A DNA stretch of 48,473 nucleotides from Mariaggregatimicrobium sp964498785 (GCA_964498785.1 CAZCJL010000049.1:1-48473), one strand, 5' to 3'; numbered from the stretch's first letter, positions 8,773 to 18,664 are shown. Numbers and translations are program-made. The notes: generated by a model from the letters alone, not told the origin.

Positions 8773-9339
8773 CTACCTGTTTCTTAATTTATATTCTGCA
8801 GAAACATTGCTCAGCAGGTTTATCTTTGTTGAATCCGGGTGTTTATCGGGAATATAAGTCACTTCTGCAATATCTGAATCCGGCTTGTCGCCGATCTCAA
8901 TCTGCCCTGAATACAGTATATTAAATTCGTCTTCAACGTGGGTTTCAACAAAATAACGATACTCTCCGTGAGGTAGATTTATCTGCTCACAATCCACGAC
9001 GAGTTCATGAGTATCTATCTGTGGCGTTGCCGTCGTGACTTCATCGAATACGGTTTTAGATACATTTTCCCAATCGGCAACAGTGCTCCAGTCAGGACAA
9101 ATTTCCGTGTGGCGATGTCCGTCATACGACAACCATTCACTCACCAGAAGTGTTTTTACATAATTATGTTGTAAATCTTCCAGCCAGATAACGGTGAGCA
9201 GGTCGTAATCGCTAATCTGGTAATTAATTGTCAGATATCCTTTTGTTTCGGATTCGATTATTTTCTTTTTGTTACATGACACAACTATAACAGAGAGCAT
9301 TAGAATTATAATTCCCATTCGCGTATTAAATCCAGTCAT
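8773..9339 (-). CDS. DUF2271-like lipoprotein
   Basis: A 188-residue envelope protein. A hydrophobic leader ends in V-V-S-C23, a plausible lipobox. The body contains N-Y-V-K-T-L-L-V-S-E-W-L, a tryptophan-rich middle, VTTATPQ, and LPHGEYRYFVE, the layout I associate with DUF2271 (FlgD-like, beta-sandwich periplasmic proteins of unknown role). The assignment is from memory of the pattern and is moderate. Start ATG follows AGGAGG. It sits between a DUF6807 protein and an exported AKR. Confidence 0.6.
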   Translation of the reverse strand: MTGFNTRMGIIILMLSVIVVSCNKKKIIESETKGYLTINYQISDYDLLTVIWLEDLQHNYVKTLLVSEWLSYDGHRHTEICPDWSTVADWENVSKTVFDEVTTATPQIDTHELVVDCEQINLPHGEYRYFVETHVEDEFNILYSGQIEIGDKPDSDIAEVTYIPDKHPDSTKINLLSNVSAEYKLRNR

Positions 9340-9357
9340 AAAAATTACCTCCTGAAA

Positions 9358-10332
9358 TTACGGTTGTTTATATTCATTACTATACTGATTGAATAAGCTA
9401 TCCACGACAGCTTTTCCCAGTTCATTTCGATGAATCAGCAGCCGATATCGTAACTCTAATGGCTGTGTCGTTGATAATGCAACCGGCTCCCTCCCCGGAT
9501 ATACTGGATTTTGCATGCTGTCTTTCTGGCGCAAAATCCATGGCTGCGGAAATCCGGGCTGTTCGGGATGACAGATTATAGTCAAACCCGATTTATCTTT
9601 TTCGGTGAATGAGCCGTATAACTGCATCCACGGTCCGGCTTCGATTGCAGTTTTTGTGGGAGTTATCAGTCCCTTTTGACTAATGAATTTTATATCCGCC
9701 GGCAATTTGATCCGCGCCGAGAAACCGCCATAGCCTTTCTCATCATTCGAGCCGCCGAGACGTATATTTTCCTCCAATGCAAGCAATCGTATTGTGAAAT
9801 CAATTTTGCGAAGATTGCTTTGTTCGGGAAAAACCTTGATAGTGGTTTGTTCTTTCACCATCGGTTTTTGATGATTCTGCGCATCCAGCCAGCGGGGTGA
9901 TTTCCACAAAACCTCAATGTCCAGCGTCGCTGTACCATCCTGTTGCACCTGCGCATCGACCTCTGTGACGTCCCATATCCTGTTTTCTGTGGTCCAGCCA
10001 TCGCAAATCCATTTATCCCCGATCCACAACTGATGCCATGCCCAATAAATGCCTCGCTGATGGTAATGATCCTCAGGGAAATCTTCGGTTAACGTATCAC
10101 CATCAAGGCTAATCAGCGGATGGATGTAATTTGCCCGCGGGTATTCACCATTGATTGATTTGGTTGTTTTTTGATAAAAAAGTATCTTTTTATATTTTTC
10201 CACAATCCAGTATCCATCCTCTTCCGGTTGAATAGCAAGCTGAGGCTGCGTGATACTTTTGGGACAGGAAAAGTTATAGCAAAAATAGCTCACTACAAGA
10301 AGTAAAATTAAACAAGTAATTTTGTTTTTCAT
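9358..10332 (-). CDS. DUF6807 (PmoA-like) exported protein
   Basis: A 324-residue beta-rich protein with an N-terminal signal (about 1-28, ending N-F-S-C, possibly a lipobox). The pattern YIHPLISLDGDTLTEDFP followed by DHYHQRGIYWAWHQ is the hallmark of the family named after a putative methane oxygenase subunit (PmoA, DUF6807). That name does not describe this group, whose members are usually found beside sugar oxidoreductases in glycan loci. No enzymatic function is established here. AAGGATAA precedes the ATG. It lies 13 bases downstream of the DUF362 gene. Confidence 0.75.
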   Translation of the reverse strand: MKNKITCLILLLVVSYFCYNFSCPKSITQPQLAIQPEEDGYWIVEKYKKILFYQKTTKSINGEYPRANYIHPLISLDGDTLTEDFPEDHYHQRGIYWAWHQLWIGDKWICDGWTTENRIWDVTEVDAQVQQDGTATLDIEVLWKSPRWLDAQNHQKPMVKEQTTIKVFPEQSNLRKIDFTIRLLALEENIRLGGSNDEKGYGGFSARIKLPADIKFISQKGLITPTKTAIEAGPWMQLYGSFTEKDKSGLTIICHPEQPGFPQPWILRQKDSMQNPVYPGREPVALSTTQPLELRYRLLIHRNELGKAVVDSLFNQYSNEYKQP

Positions 10333-10345
10333 TTAACCATTATCC

Positions 10346-12406
10346 TTATTTTAGAAATAATATTTTCCTGCTGGAAAGCCGGCTACCAGCGCTTTCAAAA
10401 ACAACGAAATACGTTCCGGTGGACACGAGATGTCCGCCGTTATCCCGACCATCCCAGGTGATACTATTTTCAGTTGTTGTATTCATATTATCATGCACCA
10501 ATGTCCTGATTTTCTTACCCATCACATTGTAAACAGCAATGCTGATTCGCTGCTGTCCTGAAATGTGATAGGATATAGAGACCGAGCTGTTAAACGGATT
10601 GGGATATGCATTTCCGATTATAAAAGCGCGATCCTTATGCACTTCCCTCTGTTTTACTCCTGTGAAATCTGATTGCGTTTTGAATTTCAAGCCCCAAACC
10701 CGGTTTCCGTCAAAATCTGAATAATTTTCCGGCTCGCAGATATTCAGACAAAAATCATAGCGCCCGTATTTTTGCAGGGATTTCACCAGCAACCGGTTCT
10801 CTCCGGCTTTGATAGTTGCTTTTACTTTTGCGCTCAAAAATTTGCTATTTGAGAATGACCGGGTACCGGAATAATTATAAACCAACTCTCCATTGATATA
10901 GATTTTCAATGCTTCATCAGAGCCGATCCACAATTCAGCCTCCTGATTTTTTGGCGCATCAAAATAACTGAATGCATAACTCACCACATCGTCACTGTAA
11001 CTCAGATCAAAATAATCTCCCAAATCAATACGATCATCCGTGAAATAGACAGCCTCGCCCCAATCATCGATTCCCGCATTCGCCGCCACGCTTGCTTCAT
11101 CCGTGATAAATTCATGATCCATTGGCTCGGAAATTCCGGCAATAGAAAACGGTCCCTTCAGCAGCCACTCGCGGTTGCTTTGTCCAAAATCACCTGTTGC
11201 GGATGAAGATTTCCTGAATCTCCGTTTCGATTCTTCCAGACTTGCACCCACAATTTCGATATTAGCCGGATTATTCGTTCCCAGACCGACTCTTTCCGCC
11301 AGCGTGATATGCTCAATATCATCCGGATTCATTCCCATGAGCCTGGTGCACACATGATCCACCGCAACCAGATCCGGTCCCGCGACGATCATGTTCATTC
11401 GCACCAGATTGGTTATCGTCCCTCCGGAGCGTCTCGCCGACTTTTGCTTTTCCAGACAGGCAATGGCATCGACGACAGCAAACTGAATATTTGCCAGATT
11501 GGAAAGATCGACGATCTCTTTATCGGTCCACCACTTCGGCGCCTGACTGCCATGCGTCAACCGATACTGGTAATTATTTTGCGGAACACCCTCGGTTTTG
11601 GAAAAGCCGTAAATTGTCGAAGGCGCCAATCCGATTTGATTTTTCAATGCAACAGTAATCCCCGGCGTATGAATTTTCATCACAGGTACTGTAATGAAAA
11701 CATCTGCATCTAAAACATCTTTGTGGATATAATATTGTCCGCCCTGCGGGAGCGCTTCGCCACCGCCCGGTACATCGACGAGTACCAGGTCCTGCCATGG
11801 ATTCTCAGGCGGCGAACCATTTAAATTTGATAATCTGAAATTAATGCCTTCGAGATACGGATCGGTCAACAAATCCTGATAACCGGCAACATCCCATAGC
11901 TTCTGCCATCTGGGAGAGCTCCATGTGTTCTGATAATCCATCTCGTAATCCATGGGTCTTGGCGCGCCTTCACCCACAACGATTTCGATGTTACCCGGAT
12001 CGATTTCATCGATGATTTTTATCAACGCTTTTATCACGCGCACATCCGTAATTTCGCCTGATCCCGGCGGCTCCGGATCGACGATATTTGGTTTGAGCAA
12101 CACCATATTCCCGGAATGAATCAGCCAATCAAATCCGCCGGCTAAATACACTGCTCTTCGCACCATTTCTTCGATCGTTTCGTAGCTGATAGTTGCATCA
12201 TCGATTGACGTGGAATGCGTGAGATTTGCGTCATCCGAACGGACGATTGCAACTTTTGTCGTGGCGGATGTGACAGCATTAAATTCGCTGGCTAGCTTAA
12301 ATGAGCGATATATTGAAACCAGACTTTTATCTGCCTGAGAAAAATCCCAGCCAAGCCACAAAATTAATCCTGCCAAAAGTATGATCCGTAATAATTTTTT
12401 TTTCAC
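10346..12406 (-). CDS. Secreted DUF362 protein with PA14-like and sorting domains
   Basis: A 686-residue secreted protein. A signal peptide (1-25) is followed by a DUF362 domain (about 50-400) showing LLKPNIV and MKIHTPGITVALKNQIG. A domain at about 435-560 has a PA14/jelly-roll look (ALKIYINGELVYNYSGTR). The last 80 residues, from AYPNPFNSS to SSRKILFLK, form a FlgD-like T9SS sorting domain. The start is GTG (12404-12406) with ACAGGT upstream. DUF362 proteins often carry iron-sulphur clusters; I see no clear ferredoxin motif. The fusion with binding and sorting domains places it at the cell surface. Confidence 0.75.
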   Translation of the reverse strand: MKKKLLRIILLAGLILWLGWDFSQADKSLVSIYRSFKLASEFNAVTSATTKVAIVRSDDANLTHSTSIDDATISYETIEEMVRRAVYLAGGFDWLIHSGNMVLLKPNIVDPEPPGSGEITDVRVIKALIKIIDEIDPGNIEIVVGEGAPRPMDYEMDYQNTWSSPRWQKLWDVAGYQDLLTDPYLEGINFRLSNLNGSPPENPWQDLVLVDVPGGGEALPQGGQYYIHKDVLDADVFITVPVMKIHTPGITVALKNQIGLAPSTIYGFSKTEGVPQNNYQYRLTHGSQAPKWWTDKEIVDLSNLANIQFAVVDAIACLEKQKSARRSGGTITNLVRMNMIVAGPDLVAVDHVCTRLMGMNPDDIEHITLAERVGLGTNNPANIEIVGASLEESKRRFRKSSSATGDFGQSNREWLLKGPFSIAGISEPMDHEFITDEASVAANAGIDDWGEAVYFTDDRIDLGDYFDLSYSDDVVSYAFSYFDAPKNQEAELWIGSDEALKIYINGELVYNYSGTRSFSNSKFLSAKVKATIKAGENRLLVKSLQKYGRYDFCLNICEPENYSDFDGNRVWGLKFKTQSDFTGVKQREVHKDRAFIIGNAYPNPFNSSVSISYHISGQQRISIAVYNVMGKKIRTLVHDNMNTTTENSITWDGRDNGGHLVSTGTYFVVFESAGSRLSSRKILFLK

Positions 12407-12428
12407 TACATTACCTGTTCAAAATATG

Positions 12429-13289
12429 TTATAATAACATTACTAAACCAAAGATGTAGGCGCCAATTGATGTCAGAATAAGATAAAAGAAAAGGATTTT
12501 TATTCCTAACAGCGTTTTAAAAATATATAGCGTTTCCAATTTCGTCGCCGGACCTGCAATAAAAAATGCTAAAACAGCGCCCTTGTTCATCCCTAATTCA
12601 CACAACACTTCGACAAATGGGATCGCCGCTCCTCCGCAGCTATAGAAAGGAACACCTAATGCAATTGCTACCAGTAAGCTCTGCCGGATATGCTGCCCCA
12701 GAATTTCATTGACGAATTGCGGTGACACCATCGCTTTGACAATTGCACTCAGCAGGAGAGCAACGAAGAAAGGTTTGCTCAGAAATAAAGACGTCCGCTT
12801 GAATTCATCGAAAAATGACCGTTGTTTCTTCGTTCCATCATCATTTTGCACTGGCTCTTTAATTGATTTAAAAATCACACCGGCAATCACGCCGCCACAT
12901 ATCGAGATGACAAATGCTGCAATAACCCTGGCAATCGCTATTTCCGCGTCTAACTGTGTCAGCGTCAAAAAAAAGACACTGGGATTTATCAATGGTGAAG
13001 CAATGATAAATGTCATCACCGCGCTGACCGGGATTCCCAATGGAACAAAAGATATTCCAATGGGAACAGCCGCGTAAGTCGGCAGCGGTGAAGTCATGCC
13101 CAAAACAGCAGCCGCTGCGATGGAAAGGACTTCGCTGCGGGTATTTAAAGAAATCTTTTTCACATCTACGATGCGCTTCAGTGTGACGTGAATAAAAATG
13201 CTTATTATCAGATACGGCGCAATTTTAATAAACAGCTCAAAAAACGCCTGTAAAATGCGCAGCGTATATGTACCCGCGAGCACGTCCAA
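12429..13289 (-). CDS. Predicted permease (DUF318/ArsP-like)
   Basis: A membrane protein of about 286 residues with seven to nine hydrophobic segments, split by a charged loop (about 145-165). PFYSCGGAAIPFVE matches the conserved Cys/Gly/Pro patch of the DUF318 permease family, which includes ArsP organoarsenical efflux proteins, and TSPLPTYAAVPIG is a similar half-repeat motif. The cargo is unknown. The start is uncertain: the track start is a TTG at 13287-13289 without a ribosome site, and the reading frame stays open upstream to about 13328 with only rare codons (ATT, ATC) after AAGGA. It follows a pectate lyase gene by about 40 bases. Confidence 0.6.
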   Translation of the reverse strand: MDVLAGTYTLRILQAFFELFIKIAPYLIISIFIHVTLKRIVDVKKISLNTRSEVLSIAAAAVLGMTSPLPTYAAVPIGISFVPLGIPVSAVMTFIIASPLINPSVFFLTLTQLDAEIAIARVIAAFVISICGGVIAGVIFKSIKEPVQNDDGTKKQRSFFDEFKRTSLFLSKPFFVALLLSAIVKAMVSPQFVNEILGQHIRQSLLVAIALGVPFYSCGGAAIPFVEVLCELGMNKGAVLAFFIAGPATKLETLYIFKTLLGIKILFFYLILTSIGAYIFGLVMLL

Positions 13290-13328
13290 AAAGTAGTAGT
13301 AAATTTCAGCGATGCAATTATCCTTCCT

Positions 13329-15968
13329 TCATTTCAAAAGTAACATCTTTCGGCTTGCTATTTTTCCGTCCGTCTTCAATCGGTACAGGTAAATTCCGGC
13401 AGAAACGGTTTTGCCATGTTCATCTTTACCATCCCATTTGACTGAATAGCGACCAGCACTTTGGTAACCATGATGAAGATTTTTTACCTTTTGACCATTT
13501 ATATTTAAAACGTTTAGTTCGACATGTCCGCTTCTGGTAATTTGATATTTGATGTTCGTTTCCGGATTAAATGGATTTGGGAAATTCTGTTCCAGATAGA
13601 AATGCTCCGGTTCGTTGATTGCAGACTCTTTAATCAATGTAAATTTTTCTTCAGGTCCGGTTCCTGAAGGTACGTAGCCTGCATTGGCTGTTAAAACGAT
13701 TTTGTCAAGCCGGGTGCCGTCTTCACGCATCCAGATATTCAGGGTGTTAACTCCTGTAGAAGGAATATTAATCTCCGCATCAGCTCCGTCCATCGTGGAT
13801 TTAGACCACTCCCAGGCTGAGGTATTGGGGAATTCCAGTTTATCAGCAGTTGAAATCATGTTACCATTCATTCCCACATGGACTGAATTATCATCGCTGT
13901 CAGAACTCCACCCGCGAATCCAGACATAATGCGTCCCTGTTTTTACAAAGTTAATGTCGAAATCCATTCGAGGCGAATTTTCAATTTCCGTACCAGCCAG
14001 GTTCGTTCCGCTATTTGGCAGCACCTGCACCATTTTATCACCTGAAGCCCCTTTTGATGACGGTACATCTGCTATTGCCCAATGATGATCGCCTTTCGGT
14101 ACTTCAAAATGATAGTTTTCAGCTTCCATGGAAATTAGACCGTCTGCATCGGTATCCTGGGAAAACGGCTTGCTGTCTCGATGTTTAAATTCAGCGGTCA
14201 TCGTAATTGATGAATCCATGGTGATTTCTGCAGGATTATCTGTGCCGGAATAATCTCCGCTCCATTGTTCAAACTCCCAGCCGCCTCCGGGTTTGGCTGT
14301 GACCGTAACCTGCGTTCCCCTCAGATACCTCATGCCTGACCGCATCGGTTCAGGCGCCACCGATACAGTTCCCTCTCCATTTGTATGAACCGTCAGGGTA
14401 TCATACACAGCATTCGGATCATTGATAAATACGGCGGTCACATTTTTGTCGGAATCCATGAGAAGGGTATCGGGATTCTGGGATCCGGACAAATCACCCG
14501 TCCAGTGATCAAAGATCCAGCCTCTGCCCGGGATGGCTGTAAGTTCGACTTTTTGTCCTTCAACAAATGATCCGCCGGATGGATTGACGCTGCCCAAACC
14601 GCTGGTATCCACATCCAATTTATAAAGTGTGCCGGTAATCGGAGAAGGGATCAAACTGTTGATATAAACTTCAATATTATCGTAATCCGGATCGAGGTCG
14701 CGACCGTTGGCATCATCGGTGTTTTTATCAAGACCATTATCATCTTCCCAGGCATCCGGCATTCCATCACCATCGGAATCGGTTGGCGCTGTTCCTGCTG
14801 CCAGCATGGGCCAGCCGCCTACTTCGGAAGGATGATCGATCACTTTAGAGGTACCATCATGGAAGCTCTGGATCACAAGTTGGTCTACTGCATCCCGCGA
14901 AGGCATGATAGCCCCGGCATGAGTCAGAACCCAATCACGGGCATTGGGTGCAGACAAGGTCGTGACCTGTGGGGCCGTTAATCTCGTGTCGGAAACAGTA
15001 ATTTCATTGATATCCTTGGGATCGATACAATCAGTTTCCGGATCATTGTCACTGGTTCGGTGATGTGTGATATTGCCGGATACGTAGAATGTAATAGCGG
15101 ATTTGTTGCTACCAGCATCAGCCAGATACCTGCCGGTGTGACTGTCTGGCCCGGGTTTTACATAATTGCCGACAAAATTCGTGGAACCGTTATGAGCTTC
15201 GGTTATGTGACCGTACCAATCCGCTGCGCCGCCCCAATTGTATATCACATTATTGACCAGATCGAGCGTACCATCAAGATCAATATACGGATTGCGGCGC
15301 AGGTTGTGGGCAAAATAATTATGATGGCAGGATATTTTTTCAGTTGGATCACCGATATAACTGCCGAACATCATGCCCATGCTGTGCCAGCCTTTACTGT
15401 GACCTGCATCGCGTAATGCTTGTGAACAGATACACCACTGAACGGTGATATTATGCGCGTCATAGGAAGCTGTAAAGTTTTCATCCACTCCCCAACTGAT
15501 CGAACAATGGTCGAAAATAATATTAGACCCTCCATTGATCCAAACACCATCCCGCGGACTGCTGGGTCCCGGACGTATTCTGAGACAGCGGACAATGACG
15601 TCATGGGTTTCGATGCGAAGGGTTTGGCCGGAAGAACCATCTTTTAGACAGATACCGCCGCCGGGTGCGGTTTGACCGGCAATGGTCAGATAGGGATTGG
15701 TAATATGTAATGCACTTTGCAAACTGATGGTTCCGCCTGTTGTAAACACAACGATGCGCGCGCCGCTGGCTTCAATCGCTGCCCGTAAACTTCCCGGACC
15801 GCTGTCATTCGTGTTCGTGACCTTAATCACAGTTCCGCCTCTGCCGCCCACAGTTGTCGCGCCAAATCCCTCTGCTCCCGGAAAGGCAGGGACTTGTGCT
15901 AGCACACTTGATGACATGAATAATAATAAAAGAGTGATTATTAAAATTAACAATTTGATGTGAGACAT
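13329..15968 (-). CDS. T9SS-secreted pectate-lyase-like protein (PL1 type), copy A
   Basis: An 879-residue extracellular modular protein. Domain order: signal peptide (1-25, ending VLAQ); right-handed beta-helix of pectate lyase PL1 type (about 26-380) with FPGAEGFGATT, FDHCSISWG and RRNPYID, the last matching the family R-x-P-x-x motif; a calcium-type DSDGDGMPDAW segment; two InlB-like Gly/Trp repeats (G-W-I-F-D-H-W and G-W-E-F-E-Q-W); a CBM35/CBM6-like domain (about 615-755); and a T9SS sorting domain with NFPNPFNPETN. It likely cleaves polygalacturonan by beta-elimination at the cell surface. Residues from about 380 to 750 are identical to those of copy B. Confidence 0.85.
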   Translation of the reverse strand: MSHIKLLILIITLLLLFMSSSVLAQVPAFPGAEGFGATTVGGRGGTVIKVTNTNDSGPGSLRAAIEASGARIVVFTTGGTISLQSALHITNPYLTIAGQTAPGGGICLKDGSSGQTLRIETHDVIVRCLRIRPGPSSPRDGVWINGGSNIIFDHCSISWGVDENFTASYDAHNITVQWCICSQALRDAGHSKGWHSMGMMFGSYIGDPTEKISCHHNYFAHNLRRNPYIDLDGTLDLVNNVIYNWGGAADWYGHITEAHNGSTNFVGNYVKPGPDSHTGRYLADAGSNKSAITFYVSGNITHHRTSDNDPETDCIDPKDINEITVSDTRLTAPQVTTLSAPNARDWVLTHAGAIMPSRDAVDQLVIQSFHDGTSKVIDHPSEVGGWPMLAAGTAPTDSDGDGMPDAWEDDNGLDKNTDDANGRDLDPDYDNIEVYINSLIPSPITGTLYKLDVDTSGLGSVNPSGGSFVEGQKVELTAIPGRGWIFDHWTGDLSGSQNPDTLLMDSDKNVTAVFINDPNAVYDTLTVHTNGEGTVSVAPEPMRSGMRYLRGTQVTVTAKPGGGWEFEQWSGDYSGTDNPAEITMDSSITMTAEFKHRDSKPFSQDTDADGLISMEAENYHFEVPKGDHHWAIADVPSSKGASGDKMVQVLPNSGTNLAGTEIENSPRMDFDINFVKTGTHYVWIRGWSSDSDDNSVHVGMNGNMISTADKLEFPNTSAWEWSKSTMDGADAEINIPSTGVNTLNIWMREDGTRLDKIVLTANAGYVPSGTGPEEKFTLIKESAINEPEHFYLEQNFPNPFNPETNIKYQITRSGHVELNVLNINGQKVKNLHHGYQSAGRYSVKWDGKDEHGKTVSAGIYLYRLKTDGKIASRKMLLLK
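13717..14833. repeat. 1,117-bp direct repeat shared with 16410-17526
   Basis: Comparing the two lyase genes at an offset of 2,693 bases, I find no difference from 13717 to 14833. The next mismatches are at 13716 (G against A at 16409) and 14834 (G against C at 17527). Outside, the 3' end differs at roughly 8 percent and the catalytic half is largely unalike. This covers the calcium-type segment, both InlB-like repeats and most of the carbohydrate-binding domain. Confidence 0.85.
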
Positions 15969-16021
15969 TTTATTTTCTCTCTGATTTTACAAAAAATTAC
16001 AAATTTTGGAACATCCTTCCT

Positions 16022-18664
16022 TCACTTCAAAAGTAACATCTTTCGGCTGGCTATTTTCCCATCAGTCTTCAATCGGTACAGGTAAATTCCGGCAGAAACC
16101 GTTTTTCCATGATCATCTTTTCCATCCCATTTGGCTGAATAGCGACCAGCGTTTTGGTAACCATGATGAAGATTTTTTACCTTTTGACCATTTATATTTA
16201 AGACATTTAGTTCGACATGTCCGCTTCTGGTAATCTGATATTTGATGTTCGTTTCCGGATTAAATGGATTCGGGAAATTCTGTTCCAGATTGAAATGTGC
16301 CGGTTTGTTGATTGCAAACTCTTTAACCGATATAATTTTTTCTTCAGGTCCGGTTCCTGAAGGAACATAGCCTGCACTGGTTGTTAAAACAATTTTGTCA
16401 AGCCGGGTACCGTCTTCACGCATCCAGATATTCAGGGTGTTAACTCCTGTAGAAGGAATATTAATCTCCGCATCAGCTCCGTCCATCGTGGATTTAGACC
16501 ACTCCCAGGCTGAGGTATTGGGGAATTCCAGTTTATCAGCAGTTGAAATCATGTTACCATTCATTCCCACATGGACTGAATTATCATCGCTGTCAGAACT
16601 CCACCCGCGAATCCAGACATAATGCGTCCCTGTTTTTACAAAGTTAATGTCGAAATCCATTCGAGGCGAATTTTCAATTTCCGTACCAGCCAGGTTCGTT
16701 CCGCTATTTGGCAGCACCTGCACCATTTTATCACCTGAAGCCCCTTTTGATGACGGTACATCTGCTATTGCCCAATGATGATCGCCTTTCGGTACTTCAA
16801 AATGATAGTTTTCAGCTTCCATGGAAATTAGACCGTCTGCATCGGTATCCTGGGAAAACGGCTTGCTGTCTCGATGTTTAAATTCAGCGGTCATCGTAAT
16901 TGATGAATCCATGGTGATTTCTGCAGGATTATCTGTGCCGGAATAATCTCCGCTCCATTGTTCAAACTCCCAGCCGCCTCCGGGTTTGGCTGTGACCGTA
17001 ACCTGCGTTCCCCTCAGATACCTCATGCCTGACCGCATCGGTTCAGGCGCCACCGATACAGTTCCCTCTCCATTTGTATGAACCGTCAGGGTATCATACA
17101 CAGCATTCGGATCATTGATAAATACGGCGGTCACATTTTTGTCGGAATCCATGAGAAGGGTATCGGGATTCTGGGATCCGGACAAATCACCCGTCCAGTG
17201 ATCAAAGATCCAGCCTCTGCCCGGGATGGCTGTAAGTTCGACTTTTTGTCCTTCAACAAATGATCCGCCGGATGGATTGACGCTGCCCAAACCGCTGGTA
17301 TCCACATCCAATTTATAAAGTGTGCCGGTAATCGGAGAAGGGATCAAACTGTTGATATAAACTTCAATATTATCGTAATCCGGATCGAGGTCGCGACCGT
17401 TGGCATCATCGGTGTTTTTATCAAGACCATTATCATCTTCCCAGGCATCCGGCATTCCATCACCATCGGAATCGGTTGGCGCTGTTCCTGCTGCCAGCAT
17501 GGGCCAGCCGCCTACTTCGGAAGGATCATTGACCAGCGCTCCGGTACTGTCGGTGACATTCCGGACGATACGGCTATCTGCAGCATCGCGGGTTGGAATA
17601 ATGGCGCCAGCATTCGCTAAAACAGCATCATAGGCTTCGAATGCTGTCATGTATGCAATGTTAGGAGCGCTGTATCTGGTACTGACAATATTATCGCGGT
17701 CTTCCGGTAGTACGACATTTTCTTCAGGATCGCTAAGACTCCGACGCGTTGGTCCGATATTGCCAGAGACATAATACTCAGTACCATCTCCGACTTTATT
17801 GCGATTGTTAAACAGATAACCATTGCCACCCTGTGTGTCAGCATTTCGGCCGTATTTCCCATAATTACGCACATAATTCACTTGCGTATCACCCCAGAAA
17901 TCACCGCAATATTGCCCCCAGTTGTACATCACATTATTGACATAATCAACAACGCCAGTACCAACGCCCTGAATAACCGGATTCCGGCGGCGGTTGTTTG
18001 TAACTAAATTGTGATGAAGCGATATGTCTGTTACAGTGTCGGAACCGTTGCTGCCGATCATCAATCCTCTGCTGTGCGGTCCTTTATTATGCGTGCTATG
18101 CCACAATCCCTCCGCAATGATGCACCACTGAACGGTTACATCATGGGCTCCGGCAGCAATAGTACAGACCTCGTCCACTGCCCAGCTAATCGAACAATGA
18201 TCGATGACAATATTATAGCCGCTTCCCGGCACATATATGCCATCCGGTACGCCACCCGGTCCGGGTCGAATACGAAGCCCTCTGACAATAATATCGTGAG
18301 TGCCAAGACGCAGCGTCGTGCCTTCGTGTGATCCGTTTTTAATACAAATGCCGCCTCCCGGGGCTGTTTGTCCGGCAATGGTTATGTACGGGCTTAAGAT
18401 GTTCAAGCCATCATTTAGCTCAATCGTTCCTCCGACCCGGAATACAACGATCCGCTTGCCAGTGGCTTCGATGGCGTTCCTGAGTGATCCGGGACCACCA
18501 TCATTCAGATTGGTCACTTCAATAACGCGTCCTCCTCGTCCGCCGGGAGTTGTCGCGCCAAATCCCTCTGCTCCCGGAAAGGCAGGAACCTGTGCTAAAA
18601 CAGATGAACTGATAAAAAAAAGGAGAAGAGCAATTATCGGTATTAAGGATTTATTTTCAGCCAT
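16022..18664 (-). CDS. T9SS-secreted pectate-lyase-like protein (PL1 type), copy B
   Basis: An 880-residue paralogue with the same architecture as the protein encoded just downstream. The signal peptide ends VLAQ. The beta-helix (about 26-385) carries FPGAEGFGATTPGG, IDHCSISWAVDE and NRRRNPVIQ, so family motifs are kept, but it shares only scattered identity with copy A, which suggests different substrate specificity, for example for pectin methylation or rhamnogalacturonan. The C-terminal half is shared with copy A; sorting ends in SRKMLLLK. The start has GAGG nine bases upstream. The two genes are 53 bases apart and read in the same direction, consistent with duplication. Confidence 0.85.
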   Translation of the reverse strand: MAENKSLIPIIALLLFFISSSVLAQVPAFPGAEGFGATTPGGRGGRVIEVTNLNDGGPGSLRNAIEATGKRIVVFRVGGTIELNDGLNILSPYITIAGQTAPGGGICIKNGSHEGTTLRLGTHDIIVRGLRIRPGPGGVPDGIYVPGSGYNIVIDHCSISWAVDEVCTIAAGAHDVTVQWCIIAEGLWHSTHNKGPHSRGLMIGSNGSDTVTDISLHHNLVTNNRRRNPVIQGVGTGVVDYVNNVMYNWGQYCGDFWGDTQVNYVRNYGKYGRNADTQGGNGYLFNNRNKVGDGTEYYVSGNIGPTRRSLSDPEENVVLPEDRDNIVSTRYSAPNIAYMTAFEAYDAVLANAGAIIPTRDAADSRIVRNVTDSTGALVNDPSEVGGWPMLAAGTAPTDSDGDGMPDAWEDDNGLDKNTDDANGRDLDPDYDNIEVYINSLIPSPITGTLYKLDVDTSGLGSVNPSGGSFVEGQKVELTAIPGRGWIFDHWTGDLSGSQNPDTLLMDSDKNVTAVFINDPNAVYDTLTVHTNGEGTVSVAPEPMRSGMRYLRGTQVTVTAKPGGGWEFEQWSGDYSGTDNPAEITMDSSITMTAEFKHRDSKPFSQDTDADGLISMEAENYHFEVPKGDHHWAIADVPSSKGASGDKMVQVLPNSGTNLAGTEIENSPRMDFDINFVKTGTHYVWIRGWSSDSDDNSVHVGMNGNMISTADKLEFPNTSAWEWSKSTMDGADAEINIPSTGVNTLNIWMREDGTRLDKIVLTTSAGYVPSGTGPEEKIISVKEFAINKPAHFNLEQNFPNPFNPETNIKYQITRSGHVELNVLNINGQKVKNLHHGYQNAGRYSAKWDGKDDHGKTVSAGIYLYRLKTDGKIASRKMLLLK
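16410..17526. repeat. 1,117-bp direct repeat shared with 13717-14833
   Basis: Second copy of the identical segment described at 13717-14833. It lies in copy B of the lyase. The sharp borders on both sides, inside coding sequence, look like gene conversion or recent recombination rather than plain divergence. Confidence 0.85.

Noticed and set aside
9358..10332. Methane oxygenase subunit, as suggested by the family name PmoA
   Set aside because: The family label is misleading; the protein is exported and sits among sugar-processing genes, and no membrane monooxygenase features are seen.
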